DNA of 64,000 nucleotides from Psychrobacter sp. BI730 (GCF_013414195.1 NZ_JAATTV010000015.1:1-64000), one strand, 5' to 3'; counted from the first letter of the stretch, positions 30,743 to 40,439 are shown. Translations and numbers: made by a program. Notes: generated from the letters alone by a model not told the origin.

Positions 30743-32362
30743 ATGACTCAGTCTTTTGATAAAAATTACGCTCAATCCTTTAATCGTGATGCTCATTCTG
30801 GGGTGTTAACTTATGGGGCACAAAACACTCAACCTAAAAAGCGCGTTGGCATTTTGGGCGGCGGTACTGCGGGATCGACGATTGCGATTCGACTTGCTGC
30901 GTTAGGATTAGAGACCTACTTATTTGAAAAGAAAAAATCTCTCATTGATGGACCACCTATGTGTCATTTGCATGCAGGTGGTAACTTGTACCGTGAAATA
31001 CCGGACGAAGATTGCGTAGCGCTGCTTAAGCAATGTATCGATATTTTGCGTTTGTATCCGCACACTATTGACGTCCGTCCTACTGTGTTTGCTGTACCGA
31101 CACGTGACGAAGGACTGCCTGAAGATTTACTACCGCGTTTAGACATTTTGACCGATGCTTATCAAGAATTGATCGAGCAAGATACTAATAATAAGGTATT
31201 GGGTGAGCCTGAAGATTACTATCAACTCTACAGCCATGAGCAATTGATTGAGCTGTCTGAACGTGAGCAAGTCGCTGTACCAAGTACGATTGATGAATGG
31301 ATGATTCCAGTCGCTAGATACTTGGATTTAAACAAAGTTAAATTTCCGTTAATTGTTGTCCAAGAATATGGTTGGAACATTTTTCGTTTAGCCGCTTCTG
31401 CCAAACTTGCACTTGAAGAATACGATAATGCGCACGTATTTACCGAAACTGCTGTGCAAAAAGTCGTACCAGTAGATTGTGAGAACTGTACCAACGCTGA
31501 CCATCATGTCACTAAATGGCGTATCGACTATCAACAAATCCATAATCAAGAACACGCCTCTCAGCCTGAGTCTATCGAAGTTGATTATTTAGTCAACGCT
31601 TGCGGATTTCGTACAGGTGTCATCGACGATATGGTTGGTGTCGAAGTAACACGTATGGTCGAGTTCAAATCGTCTTATGTGACTCATTGGGGCGATGCTG
31701 GTGGACAGATACCAGAGATCATCGTTTATGGTCAACGAGGAACGCCAGAAGGCATGGCGCAGCTTACTCCCTACCCTGGTGGATATTTTCAGATTCACGG
31801 TATGAGTAAAGCCATTACTCTGTTTGATGATGGTCTTGTCGCATCAAGTGAAGACAGTGCGCAGCCCAAACTACCGCAGCAATACGTGCATTATATTGAA
31901 GACGGTTGGGATAAAGCACCCCTACAGGCACGTAGTCAGCAAGCGATTGAGTATGTGGCGGAGTTTGTACCAACATTCAACAGCGCACGTACTGTTGGTA
32001 ACGCGCTATACGGTGGGCAGCAGATTCCTGGACAGGATGATACGCTGCGAGTCGCTGACGTGAGCTTGTACTCTAATATACGCTATGCCCGTGCAGAAAA
32101 CGTCAAAGCATCTTCAACCTTGATTGCCGCTGATCAAATCGTTAATGAACTAACAGATCTAGGCTTGATAGAGAACGATACACCTCTAAATCGTAGTCGC
32201 TATGCTCATGAGTGGTCGTACCTTGTCCATAATGATAGCCTCGCTGTCGATGAGGTTGCACGTGAGCTCGCTGAGCAGCGTGGATTCCCGATAGCGATGG
32301 CTCATGTCAATCATAGCATTCGTGAAGTAGCATTGGAAGATCTCACGCCTGCTGATGCCTAA
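30743..32362 (+). CDS. FAD-dependent oxidoreductase
   Basis: A 539-residue flavoprotein. The N-terminal Rossmann dinucleotide site is KRVGILGGGTAGSTIAIRLAA at about residues 33-53, followed by LETYLFEKK, the acidic end of strand two. A later VDYLVNACGFRTG is the usual second FAD-contacting stretch. No close match to a named enzyme was recognised, so the substrate is unknown. No signal peptide or membrane segment is seen. It is a single gene with its own terminator. Confidence 0.75.
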   Translation: MTQSFDKNYAQSFNRDAHSGVLTYGAQNTQPKKRVGILGGGTAGSTIAIRLAALGLETYLFEKKKSLIDGPPMCHLHAGGNLYREIPDEDCVALLKQCIDILRLYPHTIDVRPTVFAVPTRDEGLPEDLLPRLDILTDAYQELIEQDTNNKVLGEPEDYYQLYSHEQLIELSEREQVAVPSTIDEWMIPVARYLDLNKVKFPLIVVQEYGWNIFRLAASAKLALEEYDNAHVFTETAVQKVVPVDCENCTNADHHVTKWRIDYQQIHNQEHASQPESIEVDYLVNACGFRTGVIDDMVGVEVTRMVEFKSSYVTHWGDAGGQIPEIIVYGQRGTPEGMAQLTPYPGGYFQIHGMSKAITLFDDGLVASSEDSAQPKLPQQYVHYIEDGWDKAPLQARSQQAIEYVAEFVPTFNSARTVGNALYGGQQIPGQDDTLRVADVSLYSNIRYARAENVKASSTLIAADQIVNELTDLGLIENDTPLNRSRYAHEWSYLVHNDSLAVDEVARELAEQRGFPIAMAHVNHSIREVALEDLTPADA

Positions 32363-32399
32363 TAGGCATGATTCGCTGATAGGTTGTTAATACATATGA

Positions 32400-32443
32400 C
32401 AAAGGAGCAAGTAACCGAGATTTGGTTATCTGCTCCTTTTTTG
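32400..32443 (+). terminator. Bidirectional terminator
   Basis: AAAGGAGCA pairs with TGCTCCTTT, with an inner TAACC/GGTTA stem, followed by T-runs. It lies between the flavoprotein gene and the convergent LOG gene. Confidence 0.9.
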
Positions 32444-32493
32444 CAATAGCTTTTAATATTTAAGCATTTACTGTGTATGAATAGCTATAAGGC

Positions 32494-33177
32494 TTAACTA
32501 TTACTACCAGCCATTTTCTCCGTATCCACAGCATCATCTATGGTCACTACTGTTTGTAGCATATCGATCGCTTCGCTGATGGTATTGCACACCACTAGAC
32601 GATCTAAATCTTCCTGCTTCATAAAGCCTTGCTCAGTGGTATATTTCAAATGCTCAATCATACGGTCATAAAAGCCATTGATATTTAGAATAATCATTGG
32701 TTTTTCGTGCTGGTACAATTGACGCCACGTAGCAATTTCCATAATCTCTTCTAACGTTCCTAGCCCGCCCGGTAGCGTGATAAAGGCATCGGCATACTCT
32801 GCCATGACGGTCTTACGCGTGTGCATAGTGTCAGTCAAATGCAAGCGAGTCAGCTGCTCGTGAGCAATTTCGTGCTTGAGCATAAAGGTTGGAATCACGC
32901 CCACTGCTTGCGCGCCGCCATTAATTACTTCATCCGCAACTGCGCCCATTAGACCGATACTAGCGCCACCATATACTAGTCCCATGCCATTATTTGCTAA
33001 TGCACTGCCGAGCTCGCGTGCCGCCTGTTCATACACGTCACCATTGCCCAAGCGTGAACCGCAATACACAGCCACGAGCGGCATTGATAGGGCAGACTTG
33101 TCGACTGCTTTTTCAATGTTTGTAATGTCTTTGCTTGTGATTACGTCATAAGTATCATCGTTGATTTTCATTTGCAT
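32494..33177 (-). CDS. LOG family protein (TIGR00730-type)
   Basis: A 227-residue Rossmann-like protein of the lysine-decarboxylase-like/LOG family. The nucleotide motif is LPGGLGTLEEIMEIATWRQL, with GSRLGNGD near the N-terminus and LVYGGASIGLMGAVAD. Characterised members release the base from cytokinin- or nucleoside-5'-monophosphates; the real substrate here is unknown. An AAGGA precedes the ATG at 33177. An N-terminal extension of some 25 residues precedes the core. Confidence 0.88.
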   Translation of the reverse strand: MQMKINDDTYDVITSKDITNIEKAVDKSALSMPLVAVYCGSRLGNGDVYEQAARELGSALANNGMGLVYGGASIGLMGAVADEVINGGAQAVGVIPTFMLKHEIAHEQLTRLHLTDTMHTRKTVMAEYADAFITLPGGLGTLEEIMEIATWRQLYQHEKPMIILNINGFYDRMIEHLKYTTEQGFMKQEDLDRLVVCNTISEAIDMLQTVVTIDDAVDTEKMAGSNS

Positions 33178-33480
33178 ATAGCTTCCTTAATTACCTGTCA
33201 GTTTTTATTGAGTGCTTGTTATTAGTGAAGGCTGCATACCGACACCTATCATTTATATTGTCATGCACATGATTCATAAGACAAACTCAGCCAAGCTATA
33301 CGAAACTTGGAAGTCATATTTGAGCAACTGTCTTGCCAGTATTTATCTTAACATAAGCAATGCTACCACATAGTCACAACGATTTATCACTACGCAACGA
33401 CTACACTTTCAAGATGCGCATTTATTGTTCATCATAGTTCGATATTCATTATCTACTAATAAAAATACTAAGGTATACCC
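33178..33480. other. Divergent intergenic region
   Basis: These 303 bases between the LOG gene and the plus-strand hydrolase show no gene or marked repeat. Confidence 0.4.
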
Positions 33481-34446
33481 ATGGATAATCACAACACCTC
33501 TCCTACTGCCGAGCTATCAAGCTCTGTGGTTAATAGCAATCTCACTAGTAAAAGCAATACGAATGACGCGAGCAATATTGATACTTACTCATTAAGCATC
33601 ATGACCGATCGCAACCAAGCATTGGTAGCCACGGTCTATCGCCCTAAAGATGCAACAAAAAAAGCCGTCATGATGGCACCTGCCACAGGTATTAAGCGTC
33701 ACTTTTATCATAATTTTGCGACCTACCTAGCAGAAAGCGGCTTTGGAGTGCTGACCTTTGATAATGAAGGAATCGGTGAGTCACTATCGACCGAACTGGC
33801 AAAATGTAGCGCTTCCTTGATCAGTTGGGGTCGCCATGACATGCCAGCTGTACTTGATGCTTTACAAGATGAGTTTCCTGATGCCTCTTATCACCTCATC
33901 GGTCATAGCGCGGGTGGTCAGCTCATTGGCCTGATGCCCAACTATCAGGCGATTGGCTCAGTGTTCAATGTCGCTTGCTCGTCAGGGCGTATCAAAAATA
34001 TGGGCATGCCCTATAAACTCAAAGCCATGGGTTTTATGGATGCGTTTATTCCATTCACTAATTTAACACTGGGCTATACGCCGTCAGATAAAATCGGTAT
34101 GGGTGAGCCGCTGCCACGCGGCGTGGCTCGTCAATGGCGTGAATGGTGCAATGGCGCGGGCTATATCAAAACCGCATTTGGCAAAAGCATACACACGCAT
34201 TTCTATGATGAGCTCAGCATGCCGGCATTGTGGCTTGGCTTTAGCGATGACGATATCGCCAACAGTGAAAACATGGACGATATGATAAGGGTATTTACAA
34301 AGATGCCCGTAGAAAAGCGTTTCTTGGACCCTGAGGATTTTGGTCTAAATCATATCGGTCATATGCGCTATTTTAGCAGTAAGACCAATATCAAAGCGCC
34401 GCAGCTATGGCAGATGGCGGTGACATGGTTGCACGACCAACCATAA
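33481..34446 (+). CDS. Alpha/beta hydrolase, serine aminopeptidase S33-like
   Basis: A 321-residue protein of the COG4757-like alpha/beta hydrolases. MAPATGIKRHFYHNFATYLA and LTFDNEGIGES occupy the first strands, GHSAGGQLIGL is the nucleophile elbow with Ser, LGFSDDDIANS supplies a likely acid residue and LNHIGHMRYF the catalytic His. The first 35 residues are Ser/Asn-rich and variable. No signal peptide. The substrate is unknown. AAGG lies seven bases before the ATG. Confidence 0.8.
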   Translation: MDNHNTSPTAELSSSVVNSNLTSKSNTNDASNIDTYSLSIMTDRNQALVATVYRPKDATKKAVMMAPATGIKRHFYHNFATYLAESGFGVLTFDNEGIGESLSTELAKCSASLISWGRHDMPAVLDALQDEFPDASYHLIGHSAGGQLIGLMPNYQAIGSVFNVACSSGRIKNMGMPYKLKAMGFMDAFIPFTNLTLGYTPSDKIGMGEPLPRGVARQWREWCNGAGYIKTAFGKSIHTHFYDELSMPALWLGFSDDDIANSENMDDMIRVFTKMPVEKRFLDPEDFGLNHIGHMRYFSSKTNIKAPQLWQMAVTWLHDQP

Positions 34447-34456
34447 TTTTATCGTC

Positions 34457-34483
34457 ACGTAGCCCCTTATATATTGGCTACGT
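34457..34483. terminator. Hairpin between convergent genes
   Basis: ACGTAGCC (34457-34464) pairs with GGCTACGT (34476-34483) in the short gap between the convergent hydrolase and exonuclease genes. No T-run follows on either strand, so termination is likely but not assured. Confidence 0.4.
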
Positions 34484-34494
34484 AATAACTTAGA

Positions 34495-35217
34495 TTACTT
34501 TTTTGCGTTTTCTGCCTCTTCCATTTGTAAGCGTTTAGTCAGTGCCGAATACAGCGACGGCTGCATATTATGAATATTGCCTATCATCCATTTAACATAG
34601 CTGATAGGCACATCTTTGATAGGTTTGCCTTTATGTTTACCAAACGGCATTTTGCTCACAGGGGTCGCTTTATTAGAGATAGCATGTGCCGCTGCAAAGT
34701 CTGTCGGCGCAATCTCTAGACGCTCGCAGCATGCCTGATACAGCAAATAGCACATTCGAGCATCGCCAAGCGCGTCATGAGCGGCAATCGTCATTGCACT
34801 CGCTTCACCCTTGCCCAATAACTGCTCGATACACTTAGACTGACCGTAAGCGCGCCATTCTGGAAAAGCTACCCGCGCAAGTCTCACTGTACAAATCAGC
34901 TTAGCAGAAGGACTGCCAATCACTCGCCAATCAAAACGTACGTTATGACCAATCAAGTACTCTGGTAATTCAAACTGCTCCAACTCAAAGCGCTCAAGTC
35001 CAGCCACATCATCATCGGTAATACCATGCACCTTTATGACAATGGGTGAGATAGATCGACCACTGTTAAAGTATTTCATCCATTCAAAGCCAGTTGCTAC
35101 ATTGATAGTAGCAACTTGGATAGGTCTAGGATCACTGCCCTGATCTGTTTCAGTATCGATAACCAGCGCTGTTTCGCGCGTGGCAGAAATATCAGTAGGC
35201 TTAAAAGCATCATTCAT
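34495..35217 (-). CDS. DnaQ-like 3'-5' exonuclease with C-terminal DUF3820
   Basis: The N-terminal DEDDh exonuclease domain shows LVIDTETDQGSDPRPIQ (Exo I), HNVRFDWRVIG (Exo II) and AHDALGDARMCYLL (Exo III, with His and Asp). The C-terminal 60 residues, with MPFGKHKGKPIKDVP and YVKWM, match the small DUF3820 domain also found on E. coli ExoX. The architecture and 240-residue length suggest an exodeoxyribonuclease X-like enzyme. It is a single gene on the minus strand. Confidence 0.85.
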   Translation of the reverse strand: MNDAFKPTDISATRETALVIDTETDQGSDPRPIQVATINVATGFEWMKYFNSGRSISPIVIKVHGITDDDVAGLERFELEQFELPEYLIGHNVRFDWRVIGSPSAKLICTVRLARVAFPEWRAYGQSKCIEQLLGKGEASAMTIAAHDALGDARMCYLLYQACCERLEIAPTDFAAAHAISNKATPVSKMPFGKHKGKPIKDVPISYVKWMIGNIHNMQPSLYSALTKRLQMEEAENAKK

Positions 35218-35315
35218 AAAGTATTAACCATCAGTAGCAACTGTCTATGCTCAGCAGAAATGTTAAGTAGATAAAACTATATTTGCTGTCTATATTCTTA
35301 ACCATAAGAATATCT

Positions 35316-36005
35316 ATGGGGGTAAAAACGATAGATAACAATGCGATACATACGTTGTTAGACGAAGCTTTTATAATCAAAACTCAAATGACATCAAATA
35401 TATATGAGACATCAATGCTAGCAGATGGAAATAACCAGCCTCCCAGACCTTCTTTTTTTAGTCGTTTAATAAGCCTATTGATTAAGGCTATCGTATTGCT
35501 AGCACTGTTATTTGTCTTTGATAAGCTACTACCCAGTATCAGTCAACAAACGCAGTCATTTGTGGTTGCCAAATGGCAGCAATTGAGTCTATTGCAACAA
35601 GAACTGCCGACAGAAAACAGCTTACCCAGTCCACTACCAGAACGAAACCTGACAGACACTTGGGGCGCGGCACGTAGTCAAGGCCGCTCCCACGAAGGTA
35701 TCGATATCTTTGCGCCGCGCAACACTCCCGTACAGTCGACCACGCAAGGCGTAGTAAGCAAGGTTGGTGAGAACACATTGGGTGGACGCGTGGTTGTGGT
35801 GGTAGGACCTGGTGGCGCAGGACATTACTATGCCCACTTAGAAGACTATGCTGACATCTCTCCCAATGACTGGGTCAATCAGGGCGATGTAATAGGTTAT
35901 GTGGGTGATAGCGGTAATGCAAAAGGAACACCAACACATGTCCATTATGGTATCTATATTAATGGCAGTGCGGTCAATCCTTATCCGCTTTTGCAAAAGG
36001 ATTAA
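35316..36005 (+). CDS. M23 family metallopeptidase, membrane-anchored
   Basis: A LytM-type peptidase. A hydrophobic segment [16 protein letters not shown] near the N-terminus would anchor it in the inner membrane facing the periplasm. The M23 domain keeps its zinc ligands: His and Asp in SHEGIDIF and the H-x-H pair in THVHYGIY; the GNAKGTPTH loop is typical. It probably cuts peptidoglycan peptides. The start is uncertain. The ATG at 35316 is chosen; ATGs at 35388 or 35415 would still keep the anchor, and a TTG at 35283 is less likely. Confidence 0.8.
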   Translation: MGVKTIDNNAIHTLLDEAFIIKTQMTSNIYETSMLADGNNQPPRPSFFSRLISLLIKAIVLLALLFVFDKLLPSISQQTQSFVVAKWQQLSLLQQELPTENSLPSPLPERNLTDTWGAARSQGRSHEGIDIFAPRNTPVQSTTQGVVSKVGENTLGGRVVVVVGPGGAGHYYAHLEDYADISPNDWVNQGDVIGYVGDSGNAKGTPTHVHYGIYINGSAVNPYPLLQKD

Positions 36006-36112
36006 CGAACACAGAAAAGTATGTCGTTAACCTAATTTGAAATAATGATAGGTTTAGATTAATCAAAAAACTTAAGCCGAAAAAACAACGCTAATACAGA
36101 CTAGAAGTCATA

Positions 36113-37204
36113 TTAATTGGCTGTGACGGATCTGACGTAATTTGAGGGAAATACCACACTAAATGTCGATCCTTCCCCTTCTACTGAATCGATTTGCAAT
36201 TGCGCTTCGTGCTGGTGCAGTACGTGTTTTACAATCGCTAATCCCAACCCCGTACCACCTGTTGCACGGCTACGACCTTTGTCGATACGATAGAAACGCT
36301 CTGTCAAACGGGCGATATGCTCTGACGCAATACCGATCCCATCATCTTCGACCGCGAAACGGCAGCCATCAGACGTCCTTGTCCAGCTGATAGTGATATT
36401 ACCGCCCTTTGGCGTATATTTGATTGCATTGATTACCAAATTGGATAGCGCACTATTCAAGTACATCTCTGACCCGTACAGCCCATCGTACGTATCTATA
36501 TGCAAATGAATGATGTGTTTGTACGCTTGGTTGTAAGCCTGTGCATCGTCGTAGATATTGGTCAGTAGCTTAGTCATATCTATGTAATGCAGCTCGTGTG
36601 ACTCTTCGATTTCAATCTTAGACAGTAGCAGTAAATCGTTCACAATTCTGTTCATACGGGCTGTTTGCTGGGTCATCAGCTCAAAACCGCGACGCCATTG
36701 CGGCGGCATATCTGGCTGATCGGAGAAATTTTCTAGGTAGCCCATCATTACCGTCAATGGTGTTCTAAGCTCATGCGAGACATTTGCGACAAAATCCTGA
36801 CGCATTTGCTCTAAGTGCCGCAAGCGGGTCACATCATATACAAACAGCAGTTTTTCATCACCGAAAGGGGTCAGTTCACACTTTAAGTAGCGACTAGGAT
36901 CTCGCCATGATTCTATATGGACGCCGTCGTTAGGTATCGTTGTACCTTCATAATACTGGCGGAACTCAGGTATAGTAATAAAGTCAAAAATATTTTGACC
37001 TTTATCTTCTGGCTGTAGCAGCAATAAGTCTTGTGCCGCCTGATTCCACCATTCTAGTCCATCATGATTGTTGAGCAAAATCACTGCATCGCGCAAGGCT
37101 CGTAGTGCACTGCCGATTTTTTTGAGTTGCTCCGCTGTACTTTGAGTAGATATTTGCTCTAATAGAGCTGATTGCTCACTCTGTGCTGGCGCTATCTTGT
37201 CCAT
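36113..37204 (-). CDS. phoR: Phosphate regulon sensor kinase PhoR, lacking membrane segments
   Basis: A histidine kinase partner of PhoB. A PAS-like region (about residues 25-125) is followed by the H-box FVANVSHELRTPL with His144, the N-box NLVINAIKYTPKGGN, and the G-boxes DDGIGIA and GTGLGLAIVKH. At 363 residues it is about 70 shorter than E. coli PhoR, and the shortage is entirely N-terminal: no hydrophobic segment exists. phoB ends 58 bases upstream, leaving no room for a missing piece. It would be cytoplasmic unless tethered by other proteins. Confidence 0.9.
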   Translation of the reverse strand: MDKIAPAQSEQSALLEQISTQSTAEQLKKIGSALRALRDAVILLNNHDGLEWWNQAAQDLLLLQPEDKGQNIFDFITIPEFRQYYEGTTIPNDGVHIESWRDPSRYLKCELTPFGDEKLLFVYDVTRLRHLEQMRQDFVANVSHELRTPLTVMMGYLENFSDQPDMPPQWRRGFELMTQQTARMNRIVNDLLLLSKIEIEESHELHYIDMTKLLTNIYDDAQAYNQAYKHIIHLHIDTYDGLYGSEMYLNSALSNLVINAIKYTPKGGNITISWTRTSDGCRFAVEDDGIGIASEHIARLTERFYRIDKGRSRATGGTGLGLAIVKHVLHQHEAQLQIDSVEGEGSTFSVVFPSNYVRSVTAN

Positions 37205-37262
37205 TTTTTATCCTTACCACTATCCGCGGCCTTTATATTGCTGCGGCATTATTTGTACAAGA

Positions 37263-37967
37263 TTAACTTGGCTCAATCAGGCTAGAAAATCGGTAGCCTG
37301 TTCCACGTACTGTCTGTATCAATGTATCACAGTCATAAGGTCGTAGTAATTTACGTAGACGTTTGATATGCACATCAATGGTTCGGTCTTCGATATATAC
37401 ATTGCCGCCCCATACCTGATCGAGCAGCTGCGTTCGTGTATAGGCGCGCTCAGGGTGACTCATAAAAAATGCTAATAGGCGATACTCTGTAGGCCCAACA
37501 TCAACGATTTTACCTGCAGCTGTCACGCGCTGACTCTTGGTATCTAAACTTAACTGTCCAATTTCGATAGGTTTATCGCTACTCATAGCACTACTGCGGC
37601 GTAGTACGGCTTTGATTCTAGAAATCAGCTCACGAGTCGAAAAAGGCTTGGTCATATAATCATCTGCGCCTGCATCTAAACCATGAACTTTACTGTCTTC
37701 TTCACTTTTTGCCGTTAGCATAATGACTGGTATTTCAGAGAGTAGCTCGTCGTTTTTAAGCATACGACAAAAATCCACACCGCTCTTGTCACCCGGCAAC
37801 ATCCAGTCTAACAGTATCAGTGACGGTCTATGATCGACCACTTGCTGATGCGCCTCTGACACGTCAGCCGCTTGCAAGCTATCAAACCCAGCCATTTCTA
37901 GCGTCATGACAACCATTTCACGAATCGCAGGCTCATCTTCCACAATCAAAATTTGCTCATTATACAT
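37263..37967 (-). CDS. phoB: Phosphate regulon response regulator PhoB
   Basis: An OmpR-type regulator of 234 residues. The receiver domain has the acidic pocket at Glu10-Asp11, phosphoacceptor Asp54 in LILLDWMLPG and Lys106 in LTAKSEE. The C-terminal winged helix ends VRGTGYRFS. It activates phosphate-starvation genes. The family name is supported by the linked PhoR and by a Pho box about 90 bases upstream, pointing to autoregulation. phoR follows after 58 bases in the same operon. Confidence 0.95.
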   Translation of the reverse strand: MYNEQILIVEDEPAIREMVVMTLEMAGFDSLQAADVSEAHQQVVDHRPSLILLDWMLPGDKSGVDFCRMLKNDELLSEIPVIMLTAKSEEDSKVHGLDAGADDYMTKPFSTRELISRIKAVLRRSSAMSSDKPIEIGQLSLDTKSQRVTAAGKIVDVGPTEYRLLAFFMSHPERAYTRTQLLDQVWGGNVYIEDRTIDVHIKRLRKLLRPYDCDTLIQTVRGTGYRFSSLIEPS

Positions 37968-38038
37968 AGGACATTCTCGGTGTTAGCGGACAAAATCTAG
38001 CATGTAAAAAGGCGATATATACTCACCAGTCTCTACCT

Positions 38039-38072
38039 ATTAAACGGATTAATTATGACAGCTTGATGACAC
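38039..38072 (-). promoter_or_regulatory. Pho box and -10 element of phoB
   Basis: On the minus strand GTGTCATCAAGCTGTCAT (38072-38055) matches the Pho-box consensus of two CTGTCAT units 11 bases apart, with one mismatch in the conserved heptamers. A TTTAAT -10 element (38044-38039) begins ten bases downstream, the spacing expected when PhoB replaces the -35 contact. It lies between dtd and phoB. Confidence 0.75.
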
Positions 38073-38079
38073 TCTAAAA

Positions 38080-38532
38080 TCAGATTTCTAGTAAAAAATT
38101 GAGCGGCCCATCATTGACGCTCGACACTTGCATATCAGCACCAAACTGACCAGTTGCCACATTTGGGTGCTTAGTTTTGGCATAATCGACCAGTTGTTCA
38201 AATAGCGCTTGCGCCGCAGCAGGTGCCATCGCACCACCGAAGTCTGGTCGGCGACCTTTGTCTGTTTTTGCCATCAAGGTAAATTGTGAAACTAATAATA
38301 GCCCACCAGCAACCTGCTGAACGTTTTTATCCAGTTTACCAAATTTAGCAGGATCATCGTCATTTTCAAAAACGCGATAGGTCAATATTTTGTCAATCAT
38401 ACGCTGTGCAGCGGCAAAATCGTCTTCATGCCCTAAGCCAATATATGCCAATACCCCATGCCCAATCTCACCAATACACTGCTGATCGACGACCACACTA
38501 GCCTGCTTCACCCGTTGTATGAGTGCTTTCAT
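38080..38532 (-). CDS. dtd: D-aminoacyl-tRNA deacylase
   Basis: DTD hydrolyses D-amino acids mischarged onto tRNA. The 150-residue protein has the two family motifs, LLVSQFTLMA and the C-terminal GPLNFLLEI (the G-x-x-N-F form of the cis-Pro loop), together with MKALIQRVKQASV at the N-terminus. The length is normal. It ends just before the phoB promoter on the same strand; any read-through into phoB would be independent of phosphate control. Confidence 0.95.
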   Translation of the reverse strand: MKALIQRVKQASVVVDQQCIGEIGHGVLAYIGLGHEDDFAAAQRMIDKILTYRVFENDDDPAKFGKLDKNVQQVAGGLLLVSQFTLMAKTDKGRRPDFGGAMAPAAAQALFEQLVDYAKTKHPNVATGQFGADMQVSSVNDGPLNFLLEI

Positions 38533-38645
38533 TTACTAATTCCTTAACAGATTATGGCCATACAATAATATGCTGTCCATGATAAAATACCGTCATTAAC
38601 TTAACTATTATTTCTTACATTACACCTTATTTTGGTAGCCTTATT

Positions 38646-39479
38646 ATGAATGTATTTACCACCTTACAACAGCTTGTGCCGCAGCAAAAGCTCAGTAAAG
38701 TCGCTGGACGTTTGGCCGCCAGCCGTCACCCTTATGTCAAACGCACCTTTATCCGTAGCTTTGCCAAAGCTTATAATATCAGCTTAGACGAGTACGAGCG
38801 CCAAAGCCTTAACGCTTATGAAAGTTTTAATGACTTTTTTACCCGTGAGTTAAAAGAAGACGCTCGTACCATCGACGCTACTGTAAACGGCATCGTGAGT
38901 CCTGCGGACGGTATTATTTCTCAGCTAGGACAAATCGAAGACCATAAACTACTACAAGCCAAAGGCCGTCACTATGATGTCGGCCAATTGCTTGCTGATA
39001 GTGAAGATGGCAGTTATTTCGCTGATGGTAGTTTTGCAACTATCTACTTAGCACCTAGCAATTATCACCGTGTGCATATGCCGTTTACTGGCACATTGAC
39101 CAAGACTCGCTATGTACCTGGTACACTGTTTTCGGTCAACAATACTACGGCGGCTAACGTGCCGGACTTGTTTGCACGTAATGAACGTCTGGTCTGTATG
39201 TTTGATACCAAGTACGGCAAAGCAGCTGTCGTGATGGTTGGTGCTATGATTGTCGCTGGTATCGAAACCGTCGCGACAGGCAAGATTGCTCGTACTGACG
39301 ACATATTCGAGTCTGATCATGACATGCAGTTTGCAGCAGGCGAAGAGCTCGGACGCTTCTATCTAGGCTCAACGGCTATCGTAGTATTACCAAAAGCAGC
39401 AAAGGCTGACTGGCTAGATGGTATGCAAGCCAATAGCGTCGTGCAAATGGGTCAATTGCTAGGAATGGCAAACGCTTAA
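38646..39479 (+). CDS. psd: Phosphatidylserine decarboxylase
   Basis: Psd makes phosphatidylethanolamine at the inner membrane. It is a pyruvoyl enzyme that cuts itself at the LGST motif, here residues 240-243 with Ser242 becoming the pyruvoyl group of the small subunit. The self-cleavage triad is completed by Asp88 in VSPADG and His144 in YHRVHMPF. The 277-residue length fits the proteobacterial type I enzyme. A terminator follows. Confidence 0.96.
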   Translation: MNVFTTLQQLVPQQKLSKVAGRLAASRHPYVKRTFIRSFAKAYNISLDEYERQSLNAYESFNDFFTRELKEDARTIDATVNGIVSPADGIISQLGQIEDHKLLQAKGRHYDVGQLLADSEDGSYFADGSFATIYLAPSNYHRVHMPFTGTLTKTRYVPGTLFSVNNTTAANVPDLFARNERLVCMFDTKYGKAAVVMVGAMIVAGIETVATGKIARTDDIFESDHDMQFAAGEELGRFYLGSTAIVVLPKAAKADWLDGMQANSVVQMGQLLGMANA

Positions 39480-39511
39480 TAACATGCTTGTATAAAAGCA
39501 CTTAAAGTATC

Positions 39512-39555
39512 AGCCCAGTTAAGCGTAAATTATCATGCTTAATTGGGCTTTTTTA
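39512..39555 (+). terminator. Bidirectional terminator after psd
   Basis: AGCCCAGTTAAGC pairs with GCTTAATTGGGCT with one G-T pair, followed by TTTTT. It lies between psd and the convergent HD-domain gene. Confidence 0.9.
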
Positions 39556-39575
39556 TGCCTGCTACTTATGCAGAT

Positions 39576-40205
39576 TTACGCATCAATCAGCCAGCCTTGC
39601 TGAGTTGCATACTCAATATTATGTGAGAGCCAATCATGAATAGGAGGAAAGCTGTCTTTGATAAATGCATGCGCACCTGCCACTTGCGAGCGCGTAACGC
39701 CAAGCTCAATCCACGTTTTACCGTTGGTATTTAGATTGAGCAAAAACGGCAATAAGCGGTCGACCACTCTGAGTAACTGACTTTCTTTGCTACTTCCTGT
39801 TTCCTGCGCTTCCCAAACCTTACTCAAATCACTAATGCCATTGCCTCGCTCACGTTGCAATCTGGCAATGCCTGCACGCTCTTCGACGTGTGCATCAGTA
39901 CGGGTATCGGCATACAAAAAAGTATCGCCCGCATCAATCTCACCCAAATCATGAACCAATGCCATCTTCAGCAATTTTTCATGATTGACGTCTAGCGCAA
40001 ATAATTCAGCAATCGACCAACAGGCCATCGCTAAATGCCAAGAATGTTCGGCAGAGTTTTCTTTACGAGAGGTCTGTGTCACATAGCTACGGCGATTCAC
40101 GCGTTTGAGCGCATCTAACTCCAATAAGAAATGAGTGACATCGTCGATGTCGATATGTGAAGTAGATTTGGAATTAGTGAGTGATATAGAGCTGGCTTGC
40201 GACAT
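39576..40205 (-). CDS. HD-domain hydrolase, YfbR/HDDC2-like
   Basis: A metal-dependent phosphohydrolase of about 209 residues. The HD superfamily ligands appear as ENSAEHSWHLAM (first His), MALVHDLGEIDAGD (His-Asp pair) and a later Asp in WIELGV-type helices. The pattern is that of 5'-deoxynucleotidase YfbR and HDDC2. The start chosen is 40205 (MSQASSIS), behind a GAGAAA stretch; a longer frame to 40274 adds a basic tail without ribosome site. The exact nucleotide substrate is unknown. Confidence 0.82.
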   Translation of the reverse strand: MSQASSISLTNSKSTSHIDIDDVTHFLLELDALKRVNRRSYVTQTSRKENSAEHSWHLAMACWSIAELFALDVNHEKLLKMALVHDLGEIDAGDTFLYADTRTDAHVEERAGIARLQRERGNGISDLSKVWEAQETGSSKESQLLRVVDRLLPFLLNLNTNGKTWIELGVTRSQVAGAHAFIKDSFPPIHDWLSHNIEYATQQGWLIDA

Positions 40206-40439
40206 TGATTTTCTCTGGTTTTCTCTAGTTATTGGTTTTAAATATTTATGAGTTCTGGCGATTTTAAATTTCATTGTTCAAGATATTATAGTTAGTTTGA
40301 TATCTAACAATGGTTAAAAGACTATTACCGTTACCAAAAAAATAGCGCTTATTTTACCAAGCGCTATCTATTATAAATTAGAAGATAAATGGTTAAATTG
40401 ACATTTATCCAAGCCTTTAAGCACCTAGATATTAGCCAC

